Shown piece after piece: positions 9,096-18,470 of a DNA stretch of 21,413 nt (its first letter is position 1; each line of letters starts with the position of its first letter). Source of the DNA: Leucogyrophana mollusca (Eukaryota; Basidiomycota; Agaricomycetes; Boletales). The notes under the pieces were generated by a model. The model was not told where the DNA came from. It did not search any database and saw nothing but the letters and a program-made list of their open reading frames with translations. The DNA lies in the NCBI GenBank assembly GCA_021014945.1, contig MU266676.1, positions 1 to 21,413 on the forward strand, written 5' to 3'. The translations under genes and the position numbers were made by a program.

Positions 9096-11889
9096 ATGAA
9101 ACGTGGATTTCTCAACACCACAAAGGCCAAACAGCAAGCGGAGGCAGTCCACAGCACCCCCGAACCAGGGCCTAGCAAGAAAGTCAAAGTCCGTGCAGAT
9201 GCTACGAGTCCCGCCAAAACGAAAGAGGCGTGAGTTCGAACACGTTCTTACATGAAACCGGCATTGACGCCAGCATAGCATCACAACATCTCAAATCAAT
9301 CCGGGCACTCAGTGGGTTGACTATACTACACCCGACCTCCACAAACTTCCTGTCTCGTTTCTCGAGCGGCTCAGATCGTCAGGGGGCGCCGAAAAGCGCA
9401 AGGTTTTTCGTGTCTGGCCTCGCGATCCAAAAGGGAAGCCCCTAAAGGCTACAGACATCCATGGAAAACAAGCTGGTGGCGGGATCGACCTCTGGGGCGC
9501 GACGCTTTATGATTTTTATCACGTCAGGAGGATCCCAGATGTGCCTCACTTGATTACCATATCAACAGGGAGTAAATTGGCGCGATCGATGCGCGCCCTT
9601 GGAGAACTGGATGCCGCGAGGGATGAAATCGAATGGGCGGACAGGGAGGAAGCACCTAAAGAGATACACCCGGCGGATATTGGGGAACTCGTGGAGTGTT
9701 ATGAAGATCGAGTGCACACGAGGGTCTTTCGCCCATTCTCTATGAGGAAGATTACAGAGAAGGAGGTAAACTCAGACGACCACGCATCTGCGAAAGAAGG
9801 CGAGCTTGATATGGAGTCAGAAGCGGCAGGGAATGCTATGGCTAACGCGGAGGAAGAACAGATGATGGAGGGGAATGAGGTCGATAGCGAGAGCAAGGTT
9901 GGGACGAGCGAAGAAAAGACGGACGGCAACGATCCCCGGGAAGTGGTGGGGAACGCGATCGAAATTGAGAGCACAGAGAAGTGCGAGGGAGTCAGCGGAG
10001 AACAAGACGACAGGTTGGACGGCAATGTCCAGCCGACCATGGGGGATCAGCAGCGCAGCCAGTCCAAAAAACCTGATGAATCTAACACGCCTGGCGGTCA
10101 TCTGCCTGCCTCTGAGTCGCCATTCGACCCCTCTTACTATCCATCCCCTTGGCCAATCACACCTTGCGTATACCCCCACCCCCTTCCCCGTCTCCAGAAA
10201 CGCATTCCCCACCACCTCCTCCCCAAAAAGCTGCACGTTCACGACCCCTGGAACCTCCTCTCAGTGCACAAGGCGGACAGAGACAGAGACACGCCTTGGG
10301 CTAAGAAAAAAGACATCGTGCATACCTACTCGCTCTCTTTAACCGATGAAGCCAGGAAAGCTGCCGATCGCGATGAACTGATCGAGAGGATCGCTGAACA
10401 CGAGCGTATTGCGAAGCGAGACGGAGGGGTGTTGCATTGCTTCCCCCAGGCTGATCAGGCCGAGTCGGGGCCGACGGAATGGCCGATGGTCGAGGTGGCG
10501 CTCCCACCTCGTCCGCCACAGATAACCTCTGTTCCCGATGCTCATCTGTATCTCTCGCCGATAAATTCACTGGGAACGGGAAACCATTCTGTCGTGTATA
10601 AGGCAGATTGGGAGTTGCCACGTGATCTGCTGGTCCCAGACCATCTGTGCCAGCCGTGCATTATTGAAAAGGTGAAAGAGGAGCTGGCGCGATGGGAGGA
10701 AGCGCAGGACGAGAAAGATGATCAAGATGAGAGCGATGGGGAAGGAGGAGGTCCGGTCATGGTTGGCAAGCACAAGGCGGTTGGGACGATAGCGGTCGAG
10801 CATACAATTGAACCTGGAGTATCTTTGGCGTGGCACTCCGAGGAAGAACGCGGCCGTGCCGACAGTGTTTCAGCCACCAAAATGGATGTCGATGTTGACA
10901 TTACGGCTGAAGGTGAGGCGACGGCGGGGATAGAAACGACAGCTCATTCCATGTATCTAGATACCCAAGACGTGGGTGGGACCCATATGAATGCACAAGG
11001 CGAAGACGAAGAGAAAGAAGAATTCCTGCCTTCTCCGTCAACCATGGACACCAGCAAGGACGGGGTGGTAACCGCGGAAGCCAAAGGGAAGCTGAAAGAG
11101 GTCGAAGAAGCTTCAACCAATATCAGTGAAGGCAAGGGGACGACCAAGTGTGAACAAAAAATCATCACCTCTAAGTTGACGCTGCAACACCCTATCATCA
11201 CGCGTACTTCCACCTACTCCGGAAAGATTCACAGATTTACCCCCGATGTGCAATGGCAGAATCCATCGCGGACTCTAACGTGCGAACATCTCTCAAGGGG
11301 AGGGCGCCCTAGTCTCTCTCCTCGTACCGCAAAGGTCGAGGTCGCCGTGAAGCTCTCAATCCAGCATGACACACATCTCGCCCGCGAGGCTGAAAACTAC
11401 CAGAACTTCGCCCCACATTTGTTCGAGCACTGGAATGGATATAACGTCGTTCCCCCACTACACGACCCCGTCCCTGTTGGGGCTGTTGTCCCCCAGTTCT
11501 ACGGGTACTACAAGCCAGACAAGCCAGTGGTGGAGAAGGGAAGCCAGCAGGGCGGGTCGTACCTCAGTCCGATTTTGCTGCTTGAACACTGTGGCAAACC
11601 GATTAACCCGGATAGACTCTCTCTAGACGACAAACATGAGTGTGCTTCTTTGCTCTTCCGTTTCCACTACGAGGGATGGATGCACGAGTCATTTGCGGCA
11701 CGCAATATCTTGCGACAACGGGGCAAGCCGGAGGAGTGGCCATCGGACAGGGAGGTCAGCGAGCACCAGAGCTTCCGGTTGATCGATTTCGGGCGATCAC
11801 GATATACGGAAGATAACCTTGGAAACGATCGAGCTGCGGAGGAGAATACAGCGTTAAAGCTGTTGGGTCTTCATTACCATGCGAGGTAG
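9096..11889 (+). CDS. Atypical protein-kinase-like protein with a long acidic insertion
   Basis: Two exons, 9096-9229 and 9279-11889, joined in frame over a 49-base intron (GTGAGT, branch-like TTGAC, acceptor CATAG); 914 residues. The MKRGFLNTTKAKQQ start is shared by a basidiomycete family of uncharacterised kinase-like proteins. The N-terminal region holds LWGATLYDFYHVRRIPDV. A charged Glu/Asp-rich segment follows at about residues 190-290. Kinase signatures: glycine loop LGTGNHSVVYKADW (about 476), EVAVKL lysine (about 735), acidic partner in HLAREAENYQ, LLEHCGKP hinge-like segment, HESFAARNIL catalytic loop (about 847), and LIDFGRS (about 881). HES replaces HRD, so the usual catalytic Asp is missing. 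From the glycine loop to the VAVK lysine there are about 260 residues, mostly acidic and low in complexity, against about 15-25 in ordinary kinases. The protein ends soon after DFG, without a full C-lobe. It may be a pseudokinase or an atypical kinase. Confidence 0.85.
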
Positions 11890-12374
11890 TTGATAATTTC
11901 CTGTGCCCACCCGAACTCGAGGCAGACAATTACCTCTTTGGAGAATGAGTACGAATATGCGGCACTACAAACACACACCATATATTGTACACCAAATCAA
12001 TCAGGCCTCGAACACTTGATGACTTGTGAAAACCAGTTCTTGAGCGTAAGTCTGAGCATGGTTGCCTTAGGCGTGCTGCGACGAAGCCGAAGTCACCACC
12101 CACCACCAATTTAAACTACCCGCGGGGTGTGTTATGCCTATGGGGGTCATGCGTGGGGGCTTATCAGCCAGGTGATGAGAAATGACAGGTAGGAGAGCCA
12201 GGGTGTTGCGATAATTCGAATGCCAGTCCTCGAGGGTGTTGCGGTGATAGAACATCATATGCATCTCGCACGAGCACTGCCTGATATATATTCTCTAATT
12301 GACGTCCTGCCCCTCCACCACCTTCTCTCCATCATCGGAGAACTTCACATTGTTCTTCGCTGTACATCAGAATC
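11890..12374. other. Intergenic between convergent genes
   Basis: About 485 bases between the stop of the kinase-like gene (plus) and the stop of the thioesterase gene (minus); it should carry both 3' untranslated regions. No coding signal or RNA gene seen. Confidence 0.5.
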
Positions 12375-13239
12375 CTATCTCCATTGGAACAAGACATAGC
12401 TCACCGGATCGGAAGAAGATTTACCAACGTACTTGGTATGATCTTAGGGACGTATTATTATCACAAAGAGAAGTAAATAGATCATGATGCTTACATCCGT
12501 AAGCGACAAGGTCACCTCCGGGGTTCAAGAAATCAACGCGGGTATACGCCAACGATTTCCCTGCGAAGTAGTCATGGACGGGTGAGTGAGGTCCACCACA
12601 GCTATACTTCGTAGCACACCTATCGCCGTTAGAGTCGCCTTGGCATGCAATATATCTCCGGTGCGTCCGGCGGGTTTCACAAAGGACGCGCCAATATCTG
12701 TTGAGACGCCTGTCATGTAATGACCTTTCGATGCTACAGCCAGAGATCCGAGTGTATCGGTAAGAGACATGATAAGTCCGCCATGGACTGTCTGGAAAGG
12801 AGGGTCACTATCTTTTTGGTGCCGTGGGAGGGAGTGGACATTGACTCACCCCTACGCGGTTCACTGAGGACTAAATTTGAACGGAAGTTTTCACTGTGAT
12901 GCCGAGGTGTCACATACAGTTATAAGGCTCGATCTTGAGAGAAACATCCACTGAGCCCGGAATAGCGCGATGGATTACAAGCTACCAATTCCCGACGCAA
13001 TCTCAGCATAGCGTGTGTTTGAGGGAGAGGGACTGACGTTGGGAAAGCACTGTGCATCGTGTCCTGGCTACGTCGTTCAGACTGAAAGAGTATAAGATAT
13101 GAGGACCTAGACCTGCCTTTGTTATCAATAAAAGACTTCCACACCTTCGGGCGAGCAGAGCACGCCTGTCAGAGTGGTGATACGAGTGGGAAGTGCTGGG
13201 AGTACTCACTCGACGGGTGAATCGAAGACAGGCGGACAT
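12375..13239 (-). CDS. Acyl-CoA thioesterase, hotdog fold (4HBT, THEM2/ACOT13-like)
   Basis: Small hotdog enzyme expected to hydrolyse acyl-CoA thioesters. Exons on the minus strand: 13239-13210, 13165-13113, 13032-12986, 12950-12918, 12863-12850, 12791-12620, 12560-12495, 12442-12375. Phases agree throughout (483 bases, 160 residues, near the family's usual length). The core is NRVGTVHGGLIMSLTDTLGS, followed by GVSTDIGASFVKPAGRTGD, KSLAYTRVDFLNPGGDLVAY, and YHTKYVGK. By analogy with human THEM2, the Asn of NRVGTVHGG and the Asp of SLTDTLGS are the catalytic residues; both are present. The Asn lies on a 14-base exon. Reading the 12863 exon through its upstream neighbour meets TAG, so the microexon is needed for an intact frame. 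The second and third exons (weak donor GTCTAG) and a 35-base intron (12951-12985) are the least certain parts. Exons from 12863 down to 12375 are firm. Confidence 0.85.
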
Positions 13240-13528
13240 GTGGATCAACAGAAATTACGCGGCACGATCTACACAGCAAAACCACAAGTCTCACTGACGA
13301 CGAGACAGGTTAGCGGACTGGGGGAGAGAGGGAAAGTAAAATCCCTAAATTGGCAGGGGCGTTAGTTTGTTTCTTGTTTGTTTCCAAAGCTTTTGCCAAA
13401 CAACCACTCCCCAAAAGGGTCATCGCTGCAAGTCACAGTTGTAAGTAGGACATAATGATATTGGACGTCTGCGGTCTATGTAAGATCGCGATTTGATGTT
13501 GGTCACAGTGATTTATAATAATTACCAG
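13240..13528. other. Spacer between niaD 3' end and thioesterase 5' end
   Basis: About 290 bases with no coding signal. It should hold the 3' untranslated region of nitrate reductase and the promoter of the thioesterase gene, both on the minus strand. No specific element recognised. Confidence 0.4.
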
Positions 13529-16415
13529 TCAGAAGAATACTAGCTGCTCCTCTTTCCACCCTTCATCCAGAAGGATAGAATGCACATTCTTTTCCAGAGC
13601 ATCTGGCCCGCACACAAGCACCATCGTGTCATCTCTCACCAGCCCACCAGCATGCTCTCGTATGAGTTTCTGGTCAATTCTACCTCTCAATCCCGACCAA
13701 CCCTCTTCATCGCCGGGTTGACTGAGCGTGTGGATGATCTTGCACTTCGTCGTGCCACCAATGGCAACAAAACCGTCGAGCTCCTGTCGACACAGAATGT
13801 CCTCGACGCGCCTGTTGCCGTCCAACACTACGCACTGGGTGCGGTCGCCATCGTCCTGCATAATGGCCCGCAAAACCTGAAATATCGGCGTAATCCCACT
13901 CCCACCGCAGATCATAACAAATGTCGAGACGTGATGTGCTGGTTTGTCGGACAGTAAAACGCGACCTCGTCCAAGATATTCGAATCTGCCGAGAGGTCCC
14001 TTGAAATCGATGGTTGAGTGGATCGGAAGAGCGTCGAGCGCCATCGTCATTTTCCCGCCTGCTCTTGTGTCGGAGCCGAGATAGAGCTTAACTAGTACGT
14101 CCACCACACCCCTCTTGCTTGTCTCGGAAATAGGAGTGTATGCACGAAGGATGATTTCTTGAGTTTTGGGGTGGCGAACGCGCATGAGAAGATGTTGACC
14201 AATGGGCAAACCGATTACCTGGTCGGCTCTCGAAAGGCTGAAAGTGAAGAGACGGGTATCCCACGAAACGTGCACTTTTGAGATGAGGGTGGCAGGTTTC
14301 CACGCGCGACGGTCAAGGAAGGAGGGGGAGTCGTCATCAGCAACGGCCTCATCATTCCCATGAAGTACAGCACGACCAGCAGCATCAAGGGAACCGATGT
14401 GATACTTCGACATCATAGCTTTTGCGACCTCGGAGTCTTCAATACGTCATTAGCACAAGTACCATTGCCGCGACACTCGACAACGAGGACTCACGAATTG
14501 CTGTAAACTCCTCAGTGACATCGAGCCCAGCGGCAGCAATAATACTGCCTGGCCCGCCAGGATGTTCGTTTAAGTAGGCGGTTCCATCGTAGACGTTTCC
14601 ATCAACAACAAACCATGGTGATTCTCCGTGCTGTTGTAGTTCTTCGATGCTTATATCCCGTTTGACAGCGTCGTTCGTCATTTTTATCTCAGTTGCCTTC
14701 ACAACCACACTTTGGCCGTCACCAATCTTCTCACCCCAAGCACCATTAGTTAAGTCTCCTCCCGCTGCTTGAACCCTTTCCATCCACCCTCCGGGCATCA
14801 GGGCGGGCAGCGTCGGATGCTCGAACCATATCTCATCGCCTTCGGCGTGGATCACAACCCTAAACCACGGATTGTTCATCATTCCTAGGACAGACCAATA
14901 CATGTCCTTTGGTTGAAGGTTCATCGCCTCATCCATAGCGCGAACAACGATGTCGGACGCGTTCTTCAGGTCAACTATGGGGATGTCGATCGACCAGAAA
15001 CACCAGCAGAAGCAGGTATCGCGCCATCCCATGTCAAGGCGGCTGTTGTATATTATGTAGTCGTCCGCGTCGCGGTACAGGTCTTCGGGATAGTCGATAT
15101 CCGCAAGGCGCCAAGTGCGGCCTTTGTCCAGCGAAACCTCCACCCGAGAGACACGTCTGCCGCCTCCCGCGTAAGCGTACCCCTTCGCAACATACGTGTC
15201 AGTTTCTTTGGCTGAGACTTTTTCGTTGTGCGCCGGCCTCGCGATAGCGGAATTGACGTTGAGGTCTTTAATGACATATCGTTCGTCTTTCCACCAACTG
15301 TGATTGTTCGAAGCCTCTTCGGGCGAGACAGATGTCGGAAGAACCCGGTTGTCGAAGATATGGTACCAGTTCTCGCTGGGAGTGTCCGTCAAGATGAGCC
15401 TTCTCAGCCACTTGACGCTCCTTCCACCAATCTGGCCGGGTACGACGACTCTGAGGGGTAAACCGTGGTCAAGGGTCAACTGTTCCCCGTTCATCATGTG
15501 CGCGAGCATAACACCCTTTGCCGGGTCCATCGCAAGGCTAAGTCTGATTGACGTTCCGTACGAGCCGTTTGGCTATTTACGCAGAACGCCCATGAGCCAT
15601 AGTATAAAAGAGACATGTTGAGATTGCGTACAAGCTTGTCGCACCCTTCCATGCATACAAACTTCGCCCTTCGAGTTGGCCGTGCCCTTTGAAGGACCTG
15701 GGACATGAGGACACCAGTGAAAAGCGCTGTCGAAAGGCCGGAAGGTCCCCATGAAAAACCATTCGATTTCCGGACCTGGTTTTGCTCCTTGCGGCGGTTA
15801 CCAGCACACACAAGTGTCGCTGGGATGGTGATTTGCTCGAACTCGGAGATAAGCTGTTTCAGGGATACCATCATCGGCCTCTCGACAAGTCTACGGACAA
15901 ACACAGATATCAGAACGCGTTGTTACTTGTTTTGAGGATGTTACCAACCCTTCGATGCTAAAGTCCCAGTTGGCGACATCTTGTTCACAAATTTGGGGCA
16001 CCGGACCGTGGTTCCTCACGAAGAATAATTCGGGCGGGGTCAAGAAACCTATAGGTTGAAAGCACTCAGCGCCCGCAAAACATCAGCCCAGAAAACGCAA
16101 ACCATTCTCAAACAAATCATTTAGGGGCGGCTCGACGTTGAATGGATGAACTCCGGTGAGGCGAATGAGACGGTGGTCTCGGGGAACATGGCTGTCCGGC
16201 GTCGCTTTATCAAGATCGAGAACAGCCGTAGCTATATTTGACGGCGGGGGAAGAGGAATGGTGACAGGCTCTCCATCACTGATATACGCGGAATCGGTCG
16301 AGTTTGAGGACAGGTCCTCTGTAGCCGGGGGGCTGGGTGGCAAATCATTGCCCAATAGTACTTTTAGGTTCGCATGCTTGAATCGAGTAGCCGGGACCGC
16401 TGTAGCAGACATCAT
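13529..16415 (-). CDS. niaD: Assimilatory nitrate reductase [NAD(P)H]
   Basis: Reduces nitrate to nitrite in the cytosol, the first step of nitrate assimilation. Five exons (minus strand): 16415-16103, 15949-16048, 15632-15890, 14495-15572, 13529-14436. All phases agree; 885 residues, the usual size. Domains in order: N-terminal extension (1 to about 80), then LTGVHPFNVEPPL and FLTPPELFFVRNHGPVP; the Mo-molybdopterin domain with TLVCAGNRR (molybdenum-ligand Cys about 166), FVCMEGCDKLPNG and VVVPGQIGGRSVKWL; the dimerisation domain ending VLGMMNNPWFRV; cytochrome b5 with HPGGPGSI (His about 561) and AIHSEVAKAM (His about 584, codon split by an intron) as haem ligands; the FAD domain with LRAYTPIS and GPLGRFEYLG; and the NAD(P)H domain with ICGGSGITPIF and LVCGPDALEKNV, ending VFF. 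No residue expected for activity looks lost. Nitrite reductase and the nitrate transporter are not in the window. The first ATG is taken as the start; a second follows directly. Confidence 0.97.
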
Positions 16416-17030
16416 CGGGGAGATAAGATCGAGCTATTTGTCGACACAGTCAGGATGGGGTAGGGAGGTGAGAATGAGAGTATCCCACCGATACTACGGC
16501 AGCACGACAACTATTCGCTATCGCACACCTCTTATCTATGCTCCAGGAGAGATAAGAAGTTTTTCTGATAAATGTCAGGGATCAGCGGCTGATATGACCT
16601 TCGATGAAGGGGGTGGGGATGGACTACGGCATCCCGGGCATGTGTTTCGCACGAATCTGCAAGCAAATTAGCACTGTCAAATATGCAAGAGATAAGGGCA
16701 ACCAAGCTACCCAGAGCGTCAAGATACGGCAGATTGACCTTGCGGCGAGACAGGACCACAGAACACCTTTTGCTATGCTATAAAATTCCTCATTAAGCTA
16801 CGCAAAACTGCGAAATATAGATGCTCACCTGCCTCCTGTGCCCGGATCGCTCTTTGTCACCCGAGATAGCAATTTTGCTGCTATCTTAGCTTCGACGCGT
16901 ATTCTTATCAGGCCAGTGCTCGATCAAAGGGGCCGTACCTATCTAAAGCCCGAATCTATAGTTAGCGTCCCAAGATATTGGACGTTACGCCTTGAGATAC
17001 TAGATAGCGCAGGGTCCATTGGCTTATCTT
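16416..17030 (-). promoter_or_regulatory. niaD upstream region with clustered GATA motifs
   Basis: The 600 bases upstream of the nitrate reductase start contain GATA motifs of the HGATAR type on both strands: GATAAG at 16422, 16551 and 16691; CTTATC at 16531, 16904 and 17023; TGATAA at 16566. Weaker GATAG or CTATC versions lie near 16864 and 16881. Fungal nitrate assimilation genes are activated by AreA/Nit2-type GATA factors under nitrogen limitation, so the cluster fits that control. This is inference from motif density and position. A pathway-specific site (NirA/Nit4 type) was not recognised. Short ORFs here (for example 16838-17119) show no family motif. Confidence 0.55.
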
Positions 17031-17131
17031 CCAGCATTTCTTGGCCAGTCAATGCGGGATCGTTGTCAGGATTGGCGGCGCGACAACAATGGATTGACCC
17101 CAGACGAACGTGTTGGTGAACGAAGTGTCCT

Positions 17132-17640
17132 AAGTCTGTATGCTCAAGACATCAAGCGCTCGCCAAAGGCATGAAGGCGCTTTAACGAACAGCAGGATTT
17201 CAGATTTCAGCATGCGCTTGATAGCACATACACAGAGTATGGGAGCTGAGCTACCTTTTAGTAGCTGTATCCATCAACATCAACATCGCGCCGAAACCTT
17301 TCGATACCCCCACACCCGTCTTTCTGCGCTATGTCGACATCACCCGACCAGAAATCTTGTGGTGGATGAACTGCGCGCCGACCGGCGTGACCTACGTTCT
17401 AGATGAGACGACCATATCTAAATGCCTGTGTATGCTGAAAACACGAAGTGCTCGCCAAAGGCAGGAGGCGCGCTTCCAACAGCATGTGCATAGCACGCTC
17501 ACGGCATGTGTGGAGGGTATGAGAGAGGGCTCACCTTGAAGTAGCTGTACACAGCGTCTCCTCAAACACCTTCACTAACCCTCTACCCATCATTCGTCTC
17601 CTTGCGCCACGTGGACGTCATCGAACCCCATTGGGTTTTC
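17132..17640 (+). repeat. Diverged tandem duplication, about 292-base offset
   Basis: Two imperfect copies start at about 17140 and 17432. Shared blocks in the same order are: ATGCT(C/G)AA-ACA, GCTCGCCAAAGGCA, GGCGC, CAGCA, TAGCAC, a GAG-CT-ACCTT block, GTAGCTGTA, and a later pair, TCTTTCTGCGCTATGTCGAC (17321) with TCTCCTTGCGCCACGTGGAC (17596). The last pair can be read as VFLRYVDITRP and FVSLRHVDVIEP; the substitutions mostly keep residue type, so these may be duplicated exons of an unknown protein. No intact gene model could be built across them and I do not recognise the family. Identity is well below that of a fresh duplication. Confidence 0.55.
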
Positions 17641-17664
17641 AGGCATGCGTCCTGCGTCCTGCCG

Positions 17665-17885
17665 TCCAACGGAAGTTTTCAAAGGACACAAAATGAGTCA
17701 GCTCCGTTGCGTATTTCCCGGGCGATCGCCGTATTGCCAGCGCGTCCAACGACAAGATTGTGATCATCCGGGATGTCGTAAGTGGTAGGCAGGACGGGGT
17801 GCTACATTACCATAGTGCAAGCGTCGAGTGGATATCCATATCTCAGGACGGCAAGAGAATTGCAAGCGGATCAAGTGCTTCTCCA
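17665..17885 (+). pseudogene. WD40 repeat relic
   Basis: EVFKGHKMSQLRCVFP (17672-17719) is followed, one base out of frame, by GDRRIASASNDKIVIIRDVV from 17721. SGRQDGVLHYHSASVEW and ISISQDGKRIASGSS then run to about 17882. This is one WD40 blade and the start of the next, of the GH-x-V-FSPDGRRIASGSNDKTV-IWD type typical of fungal NACHT-WD40 proteins. Q replaces P in the second SPDG and R-D replaces the terminal W-D. No further blade follows and no NACHT domain is visible upstream. The single frame offset and lack of continuation indicate a fragment. A short in-frame exon of some other gene is less likely. Confidence 0.62.
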
Positions 17886-18470
17886 CTCTCGCCCACCCTT
17901 TCGTGGACGAGGAACGGGAATGGGACGACCACCCTCACAGCGGATGCACGACGAGTTTCGCGCATGGTGTCGAGATCTCCGCGAACTGGAGGTCGAACGG
18001 GGCAGCGTTGTCGCCCGTGCTTGCGACAACCACGGGATGTCCGCACCCTGCACAATAGGGACAGGCCCTCACAAATGCACTCTCTGCTGCGATGCAGCGC
18101 ATCGGGGAATCCCGTCTGTAATTAGAACAATTCTCGGCTTATATAAGGAACGAGCCAATCATTGCTTCGCCAACTCACTCCGAAAAAGGCTGAGCTTCAG
18201 GCTCTCCATAATGTTGACTCTGTATTGACTCTGTACAATCGATAAACAAACGTCGCTGGTTTGGTATGAAAACGATGTTGGGTGGTACCGTGTACTCTTA
18301 CCACCCTACTGGCACATGGACGTGGCGGTTCCCAAGAAGCTCCCCAATCATGGTGTACTTATAATATCGCACCAAACGTCCACGGTGCATCGCATCGAAC
18401 AGCAGTGCTCACAAGCAACTACTTTCTTATACGCGCCCACCTTTCTTTTCGCCGCCGTATACCTGAGGAC
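17886..18470. other. Intergenic upstream of the C2-TPR gene
   Basis: Several overlapping ORFs of 60-150 codons without recognisable motifs. A Cys/His-rich stretch around 18050-18100 (HKCTLCCDAAH) stands alone and is not supported by a wider frame. The right part must contain the promoter of the gene starting at 18471. Confidence 0.4.

Noticed and set aside
9699..10342. Minus- and plus-strand ORFs overlapping the acidic region of the kinase-like gene
   Set aside because: Shadow frames of the Glu/Asp-rich coding sequence; no motifs and no independent splice structure.
12864..12917. In-frame TAG at 12871-12873 as a sign that the thioesterase gene is broken
   Set aside because: The segment is a good 54-base intron (GTATGT to CCTCAG). 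Splicing it restores the frame exactly between EPYN and NRVGTVHGG.
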